The position numbers and the translations under genes were made by a program. A DNA stretch of 16,002 nt from the NCBI GenBank assembly GCA_050292445.1, contig JBNKLQ010000135.1, positions 1 through 16,002 on the forward strand, read 5' to 3'. How positions within the stretch are numbered: the first letter of the stretch is position 1; every line of letters starts with the position of its first letter. Below, piece by piece: positions 6,392 through 14,761 of this stretch. The notes below the pieces were generated by a model. It saw only the letters and a list, made by a program, of their open reading frames with translations. It had not been told where the DNA came from and did no database searches. The DNA is from Leptofilum sp050292445. Lineage in GTDB: Bacteria; Chloroflexota; Anaerolineae; Promineifilales; Promineifilaceae.

Positions 6392-7552
6392 ATGAAACGT
6401 AGAGAATTTTGCCGTCAAATAACCATTGTTGGGGGAACCGTCATGATGGCACCGCTGCTAAATGCCTGTCAAAAGGTTGTGCCGTCGGCTGACTCGGGAG
6501 AAGCACTCTCCTCAGCACGCCCAACCCAGACACCATTTCCCTCAGCAACACCGGTGCCCACAGTTGCACCCACCAATACGGCCGTTCCCCCCTCTCCTTC
6601 TCCCACAACAGAACCACAACCATCTCCCACACCTCAGCCAACAGCAGAAACGGATGTGGCCTATGTCGCCCTGGTCAAAACAACGGACCGGGCAGCTGGC
6701 GTGCAGCGGGCCATAGAACTATTGGCCGTGAACCCAGCGCGTAGCCTGCCTGTTTTGCTCAAACCCAATCTCAACAGTGCCGATGCGACTCCCGCCTCTA
6801 CGCACCCCGACGTGCTGCGATCATTGACACTGGCCTTACAAGAGATGGGGGCACGGTCGATCACGATTGGTGAGCGAAGTGGTATGGGGAGCACCCGGCA
6901 GGTTATGCAGCAAAAAGGGGTGTTTGATCTAGCCGATGAGCTGGGGTTGCAAACGGCCGTATTTGACGAACTCGACGAAAAAGAGTGGGTAATGCACCAT
7001 TCCACTGATTTTCACTGGCCAAATGGTTTTGCCGTGCCCAAGCTGCTGCTAGATTCCCCTTGCGTGGTGCAAACCTGCAATCTGAAAACCCATCGTTTTG
7101 GCGGACACTTTACCCTCTCCCTCAAAAACTCCGTCGGCTTCGTTGCCAAAACGGTCAGCAGTGGCGGCATCAATTACATGGAGCATCTGCACAGTTCTAG
7201 CTACCAGCGTCAGATGATTGCCGAAACCAACACGGTCTACAAGCCATCGCTTATCGTGATTGATGGCGTGGAAGCGTTTGTGTCTGGCGGGCCGGATGTT
7301 GGCCAGCTAGTTCAGCCAGAGGTAGTGCTAGCCGGTACGGACCAAATAGCTCTAGACGCCGTCGGTGTGGCCATACTGCGTCTCTTCGGCTCCACAACCG
7401 AGGTAAGCGGCGGCACTATTTTTGGCCAGGAGCAGATCGCCCGGGCTGTAGAGCTTGGCTTGGGCATCGATTCGCCGACAAAGATACGGTTTATTACCGG
7501 CGATGCCGAAAGCCGGGCTTATGCTGAAAGCATAAGCGCTGTTTTGCAATAA
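6392..7552 (+). CDS. DUF362 domain lipoprotein
   Basis: The 386-aa protein begins MKRREFCRQ, a twin-arginine-like start. A hydrophobic stretch and a lipobox-like LLNAC follow, with Cys 26 as the likely lipid-modified residue. Residues ~30-85 form a Pro/Thr/Ser-rich linker. The DUF362 domain fills residues ~88-386, with LKPN at 123-126, later NLKTHRFGGHFTLSLKNSVG and a GGP segment (VEAFVSGGPDVG). DUF362 proteins are uncharacterised and some carry iron-sulfur ferredoxin parts; no CxxCxxC cluster is present here. It is expected on the outer face of the membrane. GGGAG (6379-6383) lies 8 nt before ATG 6392, which supports the start. Two ACGGCCGT copies (6578, 6953) lie inside it. Confidence 0.82.
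   Translation: MKRREFCRQITIVGGTVMMAPLLNACQKVVPSADSGEALSSARPTQTPFPSATPVPTVAPTNTAVPPSPSPTTEPQPSPTPQPTAETDVAYVALVKTTDRAAGVQRAIELLAVNPARSLPVLLKPNLNSADATPASTHPDVLRSLTLALQEMGARSITIGERSGMGSTRQVMQQKGVFDLADELGLQTAVFDELDEKEWVMHHSTDFHWPNGFAVPKLLLDSPCVVQTCNLKTHRFGGHFTLSLKNSVGFVAKTVSSGGINYMEHLHSSSYQRQMIAETNTVYKPSLIVIDGVEAFVSGGPDVGQLVQPEVVLAGTDQIALDAVGVAILRLFGSTTEVSGGTIFGQEQIARAVELGLGIDSPTKIRFITGDAESRAYAESISAVLQ
7517..7545 (+). terminator. Terminator-like hairpin inside the last codons of the DUF362 gene
   Basis: GCTTATGCT (7517-7525) and AGCATAAGC (7529-7537) are exact reverse complements around a three-base GAA loop. GCTG... and a run of four T residues (7542-7545) follow. The hairpin lies wholly within codons for A-Y-A-E-S-I-S near the C-terminus, ending 15 nt before the stop codon. 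The stem is strong but the T-run is short and set back 4 nt, so termination would be partial at best. Confidence 0.45.
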
Positions 7553-7727
7553 GCTTGATTGACAGCGTAATGTCTGTTGGGTTGCACTGGGGGTTTGGCA
7601 GTTAATCAAATCAGGTTGCAGTAGTCCTTAAGAAGTATATTCTTTTACAATGAAGAGCTATATACTGAACTGGACGAGGCAATTAATGGGTAACTGACCA
7701 GAAAAAATCCCCTCGCTGCAATAGATC

Positions 7728-10700
7728 ATGACAAATCAAACCAACAGACCCGGGCAAGGTGTATTCGAGTCCCCAAAAATAAAAAAACAAAAAAAAACAA
7801 AAGTCGCCCATAAGTGGGAGTTAGGGAGGCCAGGAGGTGAAGAGCAAGATCTGGCCTTCCAAAAAATGTTGTTTGCCTCTCAAAGTGAAGCATCGCCTGA
7901 TGGAATTTTGGTTGTTTCCAATGAGAGACAATGGCTCTCGTTTAATCAGCGTTTTCTTGACATGTGGCATATTCCTGAACCGTTGGCGGCCACGCGGGAT
8001 AGCAAAACAATATTAAATACAGTCATGCATCAGCTGGCTGACCCTGAGCAGTTTATAGCCCGGATCGAAGATCTCTATACAAATCCCGACGAGCAGGCCC
8101 ATGATGAGATAGGCATGAAAGACGGCCGTATTCTGGAACAATACAGCAGTCTTGTTCGGGACGAAACTGGCATTAATTACGGCCGTGTTTGGTATTATCG
8201 CGACATCACCCAGCATAAACAGATCGAGGAGCAACTGCGCCAGCAAACGGCCCAGTTGGAAGCCCTGCATCAGATAGGGATAAAACTGGTCACCCAGTTA
8301 GAGCTAGACGTTTTGTTGAATTCCATCATGGCTTACTTGGCAGAGCTTTTGACGACAGACTTAGGGGCGCTTAGTCTTTACGATCCAGATGAAGATGTCT
8401 TGAAAATCGTGGCCACCAATGACGCCAGCATGGATCTTGTGGGCCAAACCTTTCGGCGAGGGGAAGGGTTGGCGGGCACAATATGGCAATTAGGTGTGCC
8501 GATGGTGATAGAGGATTACCAGGCATGGGATAATCATGTTCAGTCACTGGCTGGACGAATTGGTCATGCGGCTGCGGCTGGTGTGCCCATCTTTTGGGAT
8601 GATCAGGTGAGGGGAGTAATTACCTTATCTTCGAGCGAACCTAATGGCCAGTTTACCCCGAGCGATATTAAATTATTAAGCATGTTTGCCACGCAAACGG
8701 CCGTTGCCCTGAAAAATGCCCAACTGTATGAGCAAACCCAACAACACGCGCATCAACTAGAACAGGAAATAGCCGAACACGAAAAAACGGAAAAAGCATT
8801 GCGTGAGCATCAGCAACGTTACCAGGCTCTGTTTGAACAAACCAACGATGCCGTGTTTGTGATTGGCCCTGAGTTAACTCTGGGCACCGACGAACTCATT
8901 CATCATTCCGTTAACCAACAGGCGGCCGATCTTTTAGGGTACACAATTGATGAATTACTTCATATGCCTATCAAAAATATTGTTGCCCCGAAAACATGGG
9001 ATTCCTCCTTACAGGTAGTCCATGAATTACATGAAACAGGTACTGTGCCTGTCTATGAACGGGTGATGATCAAAAAAGACGGTACCCCCATTTGGGTCGA
9101 AATAAATCCCCTGCAAGTTTACGATGATGAGGGCCACCCCTTGCACATACTCAGCATTGTGCGGGACATTACTGAACGGAAACAGGCAGAAAAGGCCTTG
9201 TATGAGGCCAATAGCGCTTTGCGGCACAGAGTCGATGAATTGGCGACCTTAAACCAGATTAGCCAAACCCTGACGACGGTATCCGATATGCCTAGTGCCT
9301 TGCAAATTGTTGCCGAGACAATGAGCCAGATGTTTGGTACTTACAATACAGTTATCTCATTGTATGACGAGACGACAGAAATTGTGGAGCTGGTGACACA
9401 TTACAGCAGTGCCCTTAACGATCCAGACCTAAGCGGTTTGACGACCTCCCCGACTGAAAACACGTCTACCCACCATGTTATTCAAACGGGGCAATCAGTT
9501 GTTGTGTCGCAGCCGTTAACCCATCCCCTAACAAAACATTTTTATGAATATGTGCGGACGCGAAACTTACAGCATCTTATGAGTTTGCCTTTGCGAATAC
9601 GGGGGTCTGTGATTGGTATTGTTACCATGTTTAGAACAGAGGTTGAACGGCCGTTTACCCCCGATGAAGTTAAGTTAGCCGAAACCGTAGCTGGCAATAT
9701 TGCGGGTGCTGTTGAGATCGCCCATCTGTTTGAAGAAGCCCAGCAAGCCAGAGAAGCGGCCGAGATGGCCAGTCAGGCCAAAAGTCAATTTTTAGCGACG
9801 ATGAGCCATGAATTGCGGACCCCGCTCATTGGCATTTTAGGGCATACCCAGCTTTTACAGCGAGACACAGCTCGCCAATCTTCAGAACGAAACAAATTAA
9901 ACATCATTGAGCAGAGTGGCAAGCATTTGCTGATGCTCATCAATGATATATTGGATCTGGCAAAGATTGAGGCGGGCAAAGTTGAGCTGAATGAAGCGGA
10001 ATTTCATCTACCAACTTTTTTGCATACGATTGGGGACTTTATGCGGCTTCGGGCCGAAGAGAAGGGGATTGGTTTTCAATTTGAAGGGGGTGTGTTGCCA
10101 ACGGCCGTTTACGGAGATCAAAAACGGCTACGGCAAGTATTAATCAATCTGCTGGGCAACGCCATCAAATTTACCGATAAAGGCCGCGTGACATTCCGCG
10201 TGGAGACCTTAGAAACTGAAACCTCCCCTGCAGCGCCCCGTTTTCGCTTTTTGGTAGAGGATACGGGTCGGGGAATTTCCCCCGATGAGTTAGCGACGAT
10301 TCTTGAGCCGTTCCAGCAGGTTGGGGACAAAAAGTATCAGGCAGAAGGGACTGGGCTTGGTTTGGCCATAAGCCAGACGTTAATCGAATTGATGGGGGGA
10401 GCATTACATGTTAAGAGTGACGTGGGCGTTGGCAGCACCTTCTGGTTTGACATTTCTCTGAGGGTAGCATCACGTGATTGGCAGACAAAAACGGCCGTTG
10501 TCCATACCAATACCATCCACAGCAACAACCCAGATTACCAGTTACCATCCCGCTCAGAACTGGATAGACTGCATCAGCTGGCGTTACAAGGAGATGTTGT
10601 TGCGATTCGCCAATTTGCCGCCACCTTGCCAGAAACAGATGAGAGGCTGGAGCCATTTGCCACCAAATTACAGCAGCTAGCCGGAAAATTTCAGATAAAT

Positions 10701-10736
10701 GAGATTTGTGCATGGCTAACCAGTTATCTAGAATAA
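7728..10736 (+). CDS. Multi-sensor histidine kinase (PAS-GAF-PAS-GAF-HisKA-HATPase)
   Basis: The 1002-aa protein has no membrane helix, so it is likely a soluble sensor. A Lys-rich N-terminus is followed by PAS (~50-165), GAF (~185-335), a coiled coil, PAS (~364-487, ending RDITERKQAEKAL), GAF (~501-665) and HisKA. HisKA has FLATMSHELRTPL with phosphorylated His 694. HATPase_c follows, with the N-box Asn in LINLLGNAIKF (N811), DTGRGIS (D845) and GTGLGL from 874. Residues ~940-1002 form an acidic helical tail of a type often seen after kinase cores in large hybrid sensors. It has no receiver of its own. The start ATG 7728 has no clear ribosome binding site. Six ACGGCCGT copies occur. The next kinase begins 9 nt after the stop, so the two are co-transcribed. 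Its signals are unknown; GAF and PAS can bind small molecules, haem or light-sensing cofactors. Confidence 0.93.
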   Translation: MTNQTNRPGQGVFESPKIKKQKKTKVAHKWELGRPGGEEQDLAFQKMLFASQSEASPDGILVVSNERQWLSFNQRFLDMWHIPEPLAATRDSKTILNTVMHQLADPEQFIARIEDLYTNPDEQAHDEIGMKDGRILEQYSSLVRDETGINYGRVWYYRDITQHKQIEEQLRQQTAQLEALHQIGIKLVTQLELDVLLNSIMAYLAELLTTDLGALSLYDPDEDVLKIVATNDASMDLVGQTFRRGEGLAGTIWQLGVPMVIEDYQAWDNHVQSLAGRIGHAAAAGVPIFWDDQVRGVITLSSSEPNGQFTPSDIKLLSMFATQTAVALKNAQLYEQTQQHAHQLEQEIAEHEKTEKALREHQQRYQALFEQTNDAVFVIGPELTLGTDELIHHSVNQQAADLLGYTIDELLHMPIKNIVAPKTWDSSLQVVHELHETGTVPVYERVMIKKDGTPIWVEINPLQVYDDEGHPLHILSIVRDITERKQAEKALYEANSALRHRVDELATLNQISQTLTTVSDMPSALQIVAETMSQMFGTYNTVISLYDETTEIVELVTHYSSALNDPDLSGLTTSPTENTSTHHVIQTGQSVVVSQPLTHPLTKHFYEYVRTRNLQHLMSLPLRIRGSVIGIVTMFRTEVERPFTPDEVKLAETVAGNIAGAVEIAHLFEEAQQAREAAEMASQAKSQFLATMSHELRTPLIGILGHTQLLQRDTARQSSERNKLNIIEQSGKHLLMLINDILDLAKIEAGKVELNEAEFHLPTFLHTIGDFMRLRAEEKGIGFQFEGGVLPTAVYGDQKRLRQVLINLLGNAIKFTDKGRVTFRVETLETETSPAAPRFRFLVEDTGRGISPDELATILEPFQQVGDKKYQAEGTGLGLAISQTLIELMGGALHVKSDVGVGSTFWFDISLRVASRDWQTKTAVVHTNTIHSNNPDYQLPSRSELDRLHQLALQGDVVAIRQFAATLPETDERLEPFATKLQQLAGKFQINEICAWLTSYLE

Positions 10737-10745
10737 GGTTTTATC

Positions 10746-11834
10746 GTGCCTGATTCCCCTACAACCATCCTCATTGTTGATGATAACCTCACGAACTTGA
10801 GTGTGTTGTTCGAGTATCTCCATCACGCTCATTTCAAGGTTGTTGTCGCCCAGGACGGTTTGAGCGCAATTGAACGAGTGCACCATATTGCCCCTGATCT
10901 TATTTTGCTTGATGTGAGGATGCCCGGTCTGGATGGATTTGAAACTCTACGCCGCCTTAAAGCGGTTGAATCCATTAAAGAGATCCCTGTTATTTTTATG
11001 ACGGCCATGAGTGATATGGTTGACGAAATCAAGGGATTGGAATTAGGTGCTGTGGATTACATTACGAAGCCGATTCACGGTGAAAGAGTTCTGGCGCGAA
11101 TCAATACTCACCTAACACTGCGTAATTTACAAAAGAACCTGGAAGAACGGAATGCAGAACTTGATGCCTATGCTCATACCGTTGCCCATGATTTAAAAGC
11201 ACCGCTGGCGCTCATGATGGGGTATGCAGAACTGATGGCCGATGTTCGCGACCCTGACCCTGACGAATGGGAAGAGTTACAGGCGATGGTGCAGGCTGTT
11301 TATAGAAACGGCCGTAAAATGAACAATATCATCAATGAACTGCTTCTCTTTGCAACCGTTCGCAAAGGGGAAGTTGAGGTTATGCCCCTGGCCATGGCCG
11401 AGATTGTTGCCCAGGCTCAAGAGCGCCTGACGCAGATGATTGATGAGCATCAGGGGGAAATTATTGTGCCCAAAGCATGGCCTGTTGCCCAAGGATATGC
11501 TGCTTGGGTAGAAGAAGTGTGGGTCAATTATTTAAGCAACGGTTTAAAGTATGGCGGGCAGCCGCCTCGTTTGGAGCTGGGTGCAGCACCACAAAAAGAT
11601 GGCACCATTCGCTTTTGGGTGAAGGACAATGGGCCAGGAGTTCCCCCGGAGGAGCAAGAGTTGGTATTTGCTGAATTTATGCAGCTTACCAAAGTTCGGG
11701 CCGAAGGGTATGGTTTAGGCTTGTCCATCACACGGCGTATTGTTGAAAAGCTGGGGGGAGAGGTGGGAATAGAAAGTCTGCCTGGGCAAGGGAGTCTGTT
11801 TTATTTCACTTTACCTGCATCAGTAGACAGTTAG
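10746..11834 (+). CDS. Response regulator receiver fused to a histidine kinase (REC-HisKA-HATPase)
   Basis: The 362-aa protein has an intact receiver at residues ~6-122: acidic pair D12/D13, phosphorylated D56 in LILLDVRMPG, T86 and K108 in YITKP. A coiled linker leads to HisKA with AHTVAHDLKAPL (His 148). HATPase_c then carries NYLSNGLKYGG (N-box), DNGPGVP and YGLGLSI. Phosphorylation of the receiver probably controls the attached kinase. It begins with GTG 10746, 9 nt after the preceding kinase, which lacks a receiver, so a relay from that kinase's His 694 to D56 here is the simplest reading. There is no DNA-binding domain in either protein, so the final target lies elsewhere or is itself a signalling protein. 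No clear terminator follows. Confidence 0.92.
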   Translation: MPDSPTTILIVDDNLTNLSVLFEYLHHAHFKVVVAQDGLSAIERVHHIAPDLILLDVRMPGLDGFETLRRLKAVESIKEIPVIFMTAMSDMVDEIKGLELGAVDYITKPIHGERVLARINTHLTLRNLQKNLEERNAELDAYAHTVAHDLKAPLALMMGYAELMADVRDPDPDEWEELQAMVQAVYRNGRKMNNIINELLLFATVRKGEVEVMPLAMAEIVAQAQERLTQMIDEHQGEIIVPKAWPVAQGYAAWVEEVWVNYLSNGLKYGGQPPRLELGAAPQKDGTIRFWVKDNGPGVPPEEQELVFAEFMQLTKVRAEGYGLGLSITRRIVEKLGGEVGIESLPGQGSLFYFTLPASVDS

Positions 11835-11909
11835 ATAACCAGTTCATCTCCTTAATTTTAGCCGAGAAAAAACCCCGATTAGACGTTGCCATTTGCAATG
11901 AATCCAATC

Positions 11910-11938
11910 TTGACAGACAAAATGATTAGATGTACCAT
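11910..11938 (+). promoter_or_regulatory. Predicted sigma-70-type promoter of the LacI-family gene
   Basis: TTGACA (11910-11915), a perfect -35 box, is followed by a 17-nt spacer and TACCAT (11933-11938), a 4/6 match to the -10 box. Transcription would start near 11945, right at the operator-like palindrome, leaving a leader of about 60 nt before ATG 12006. Confidence 0.6.
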
Positions 11939-11944
11939 GAGCAA

Positions 11945-11958
11945 TGTAACCGCTTACA
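11945..11958. promoter_or_regulatory. LacI-family operator-like palindrome
   Basis: TGTAACCGCTTACA has perfect TGTAA/TTACA arms around a central CG, the usual shape of LacI-family operators (TGTAAnCGnTTACA). It covers the predicted transcription start of the regulator gene, so the product most likely represses its own promoter. No second copy is visible before the GH6 gene. Confidence 0.6.
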
Positions 11959-11964
11959 TTTTGT

Positions 11965-11981
11965 TGATCACTTAATGATCA
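11965..11981. promoter_or_regulatory. Paired TGATCA repeats in the leader of the LacI-family gene
   Basis: TGATCA (11965-11970) and TGATCA (11976-11981) are separated by CTTAA. Each unit is itself a palindrome, so the pair reads as both a direct and an inverted repeat. It lies 6 nt past the operator-like palindrome and could be a second protein site or a short hairpin in the leader. The evidence is symmetry only. Confidence 0.3.
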
Positions 11982-12005
11982 CAGTGCTTTTCCCAACTAG
12001 TAAAC

Positions 12006-13070
12006 ATGTCAAAAGACGACGGCCGTCAGCGAGTCACAATTGAAGATGTTGCCAAACGGGCCGGGGTTTCCACGGCTACCGTAAGCCGTGTGCTCAACAA
12101 GACTGCCAATGTTAGCCCTAAAACAGTGGCGCTTGTCGAAACGGCCGTTGACGAACTTGGTTATGTGCTGCATACGGCCGCACGTAATTTGGCTAACAAC
12201 AAAACCGGCAACATCGGCATCATCTTGCCCGCCACCAGCACGCCATTTTTAGCCGCTCTGTTGGAGAGCATTAACGAATACGCCATTGCCAATAGCTACA
12301 ACCTCCTGATTTACGCGACGACAAGCCAGGCCTCAATTCGGGGTGGCGTTCCTATTCCCCTCAATGAAGATAATACAGATGGTCTGCTCATTTTCTCCAA
12401 CAGCGTCGATGAGCAAACGCTTTTTTATTTGCACCGACGCCAGTTTCCCACGGTATTGCTTTATCGCACTCCACCACAGGGATTAGATGTACCGTGTGTA
12501 TTGTTAGAAAATAAAAACGGGGCACGCACTTTAATAGAACACCTGATTAAAAACTGTGGCCATCGTCGGATCGCATTTATGGCTGGCCCGCCTGAAAACC
12601 AAGACTCCTATTGGCGAGAGCAAGGATACCGTGAGGCTCTGGCTGCAAATAATATTCCATTTGATCCAAATTTAATGGGGACCGGGGCTTTTCACGATTG
12701 GAAAGCCAAAGAACAAATCGAACAATGGCTGGCCCAGGGCCTGATATTTGACGCCGTTTTTGCTGGAGATGATACGGCCGCTATGGCGGCCATCGTAACG
12801 CTACAGCGTGCCGGCAAGCGTGTTCCTGAAGATGTGGCCGTGGTTGGCTTTAACAATGACACAATGTCAGAATATATCAATCCGCCCCTGACAACGGTTC
12901 ATGCCCCAACGGGCGCGATAGGGCGTATGGCCGCTAAACAGCTGCTCCAACTTATTCGTGGCGAGCCAGCAGAGATGAAGACCTTGTTTGATACCGAGAT
13001 CGTTGTTCGCCACTCATGCGGTTATAAACTTGCCGTCAAACCCTACGTTGACGCTGAAGAACATCTTTAG
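12006..13070 (+). CDS. LacI-family transcriptional regulator
   Basis: The 354-aa length is normal for the family. The N-terminal helix-turn-helix is VTIEDVAKRAGVSTATVSRVLN (residues ~10-31), followed by the hinge-helix region LHTAARNLANNKTG. A periplasmic-binding-protein-like domain runs from NIGIILPAT to the end, with the typical late segments DAVFAGDDTAAMAAI, PEDVAVVGFNND and PPLTTVHAP. Such proteins usually bind a sugar or oligosaccharide and leave the operator when it is present. The next gene is a GH6 cellulase, so a cello-oligosaccharide is a reasonable but unproven ligand. ATG 12006 has no Shine-Dalgarno sequence. The promoter and operator-like site upstream suggest self-control. Confidence 0.93.
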   Translation: MSKDDGRQRVTIEDVAKRAGVSTATVSRVLNKTANVSPKTVALVETAVDELGYVLHTAARNLANNKTGNIGIILPATSTPFLAALLESINEYAIANSYNLLIYATTSQASIRGGVPIPLNEDNTDGLLIFSNSVDEQTLFYLHRRQFPTVLLYRTPPQGLDVPCVLLENKNGARTLIEHLIKNCGHRRIAFMAGPPENQDSYWREQGYREALAANNIPFDPNLMGTGAFHDWKAKEQIEQWLAQGLIFDAVFAGDDTAAMAAIVTLQRAGKRVPEDVAVVGFNNDTMSEYINPPLTTVHAPTGAIGRMAAKQLLQLIRGEPAEMKTLFDTEIVVRHSCGYKLAVKPYVDAEEHL

Positions 13071-13125
13071 CTTTTGTGTTTAAGATTGAGTTGTTGGTTA
13101 GCTGGCAACTTGGTTTATCTATAAA

Positions 13126-13160
13126 AAGGGCAATGTCCGCTTCCACACAGCATTGCCCTT
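13126..13160. terminator. Hairpin after the LacI-family gene, U-tract on the minus side
   Basis: AAGGGCAATG (13126-13135) pairs perfectly with CATTGCCCTT (13151-13160) around a 15-nt loop. On the + strand no T-run follows. On the minus strand the stem is followed by TTT, continuing the T-run, so it looks like an intrinsic terminator for leftward transcription, although no minus-strand gene is seen here. On the + strand it could still shield or end the LacI message 55 nt after its stop. Confidence 0.5.
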
Positions 13161-13215
13161 CAGACTCACAATTAGTTCACCAGCGCTGTCACAAGCAAAG
13201 GTTAACCAAAGGAGC

Positions 13216-13242
13216 TTGCCTATTGTATCAAAAAGCTAGAAT
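13216..13242 (+). promoter_or_regulatory. Weak candidate promoter for the GH6 gene
   Basis: TTGCCT (13216-13221) and TAGAAT (13237-13242) resemble -35 and -10 boxes, but the spacer is only 15 nt. It would give a leader of about 75 nt. It is the best pair between the hairpin at 13126-13160 and the cellulase start, and is offered with low confidence. Confidence 0.25.
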
Positions 13243-13325
13243 CCACCTATCCGCTAAATGCCCAATAGAATAAAGATCAAACCCAAACAAGAGAAATAAC
13301 ATTCGAAAATTTGGAGGAATTCAAA

Positions 13326-14663
13326 ATGAAAAAGACATTCCGCGCAAATCAAAGCAAGTGGAGACGGAGCCTTGTTTTTGGCCTCTTGCTCTTTGTGCTT
13401 ATCGCTTCTACGGCGGGGCTGGCCTTGGCCCATGCGCCAGAGACTCGATTTTATGTTCCGCAGCCGAATCCGGATGCAAAGGTGCAGTATGCTGAACTTC
13501 TTGCTGGCGGCAATGAGGTGGATGCTGCCCTCATCCGCGAGATGGTAAGTACACCTCATGCTAAATGGTTTACAGCGGGCACCCCCTGGAACGTTCAGCG
13601 ACAGGTATGGAACACCGTCCAGCGTGCTGCCAATCAAAGGGCTGTTCCTGTTCTGGTAGCCTATAACATTCCCTTCCGTGACTGTGCCCAATTCTCGGCC
13701 GGTGGGGCAACAACTGTTCAAGAATACATGGACTGGATCGACGGTTTTGCCGCTGGTATCGGCAATCATGAAGCAATTGTCATTCTGGAGCCAGATGGCT
13801 TGGGCATCATCCCCTGGTACGACCCGTATGGTGATGCCGATGGCAGCGATGCCCCTGAGTGGTGCCAACCGGCCGAAGCCAATCCCGAAACGGCCGCAGC
13901 CGAACGTTTCCAAATGTTGAATTATGCCGTAGACACACTCAAAGCGCTTCCTCGTGTCACTGTTTATCTTGACGGGACGAACAGCGCCTGGCTTGGTTCA
14001 GGTGATATTGCCCATCGCCTGGTTCAGGCAGGCGTTGAGCGCGCTGATGGCTTTTATCTCAACGTCTCTAACTATCAGTACACGACCAACTCGAACCATT
14101 ACGGCAATTGGGTCTCAAGCTGCATTACTTACGCTACGGCCGTTAATGCGGGGGATTTTGTGAACTGTCCCAACCAATACTGGAATGGCGGCCCGCTCCC
14201 GGCGAAGATTGCCGAACTGCTGGGCGAATGGACCGGGGTGGCTTTGACCTCATTTGGGGAATGGAGCGATGAAACTGATGTGCCTGAATTAAATATGTCA
14301 GGGATCAATTTGCGCTACGCCAACATGCTCGGTGGTACTGAACCGACAACCCACTTCGTTATCGACACGAGCCGCAACGGGGTAGGGCCGTGGGATCCAT
14401 CAGCTGCCATGTACCCGGATGCGCAAAATTGGTGCAACCCGCCAGATCGCGGTTTGGGTTTGGCCCCAACCTCCCTGACTGGTGAGCCATTGGTCGATGC
14501 ATTCCTGTGGGTGAAGATTCCAGGCGAGTCGGACGGTGAGTGTACGCGTGGACTCGGGCCTGGCGGCACAACCGTCGATCCCGAATGGGGCATTATTGAT
14601 CCAGCCGCCGGATCCTGGTTCCCCGAAATGGCGCTTGACCTGGTACACAATGCCAACCCCTAG
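13326..14663 (+). CDS. Secreted glycoside hydrolase family 6 cellulase
   Basis: The 445-aa protein starts at ATG 13326, 8 nt after GGAGG (13313-13317); the frame is open a few codons further up. A signal peptide ends near residue 36 (LALAHA). The GH6 core follows: FYVPQPNPDA, then VAYNIPFRDCAQFS with D119, then IVILEPDGLG with D157, YLDGTNSAWL, HFVIDTSRNGVGPW and DAFLWVKIPGESDGEC. D119 and D157 match the two catalytic-centre Asp residues of GH6 (the RDCA and EPDSL positions of fungal Cel6A). GH6 enzymes cut beta-1,4-glucan with inversion; endo- and exo-action cannot be told apart here. No carbohydrate-binding module, lipobox or anchor is present, so it should be a freely secreted single-domain enzyme. 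It lies 255 nt after the LacI-family gene, its likely but unproven regulator. Confidence 0.93.
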   Translation: MKKTFRANQSKWRRSLVFGLLLFVLIASTAGLALAHAPETRFYVPQPNPDAKVQYAELLAGGNEVDAALIREMVSTPHAKWFTAGTPWNVQRQVWNTVQRAANQRAVPVLVAYNIPFRDCAQFSAGGATTVQEYMDWIDGFAAGIGNHEAIVILEPDGLGIIPWYDPYGDADGSDAPEWCQPAEANPETAAAERFQMLNYAVDTLKALPRVTVYLDGTNSAWLGSGDIAHRLVQAGVERADGFYLNVSNYQYTTNSNHYGNWVSSCITYATAVNAGDFVNCPNQYWNGGPLPAKIAELLGEWTGVALTSFGEWSDETDVPELNMSGINLRYANMLGGTEPTTHFVIDTSRNGVGPWDPSAAMYPDAQNWCNPPDRGLGLAPTSLTGEPLVDAFLWVKIPGESDGECTRGLGPGGTTVDPEWGIIDPAAGSWFPEMALDLVHNANP

Positions 14664-14761
14664 GATTTCGCGGTATCCAATTACAAATGTTGCGAATCAC
14701 TTTGAACGTAGGGTGTATTCGACACAGAAATAACCCAGATTAAGAAAACATACAGAAAAAC

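Noticed and set aside
7616..7641. TTGCAG and TATATT as a promoter for the kinase operon
   Set aside because: The spacer is 14 nt, too short for a normal sigma-70-type promoter.
13254..13913. 219-codon open frame on the minus strand
   Set aside because: It lies mostly opposite the GH6 gene, whose catalytic motifs are clear on the + strand, and has no family resemblance.
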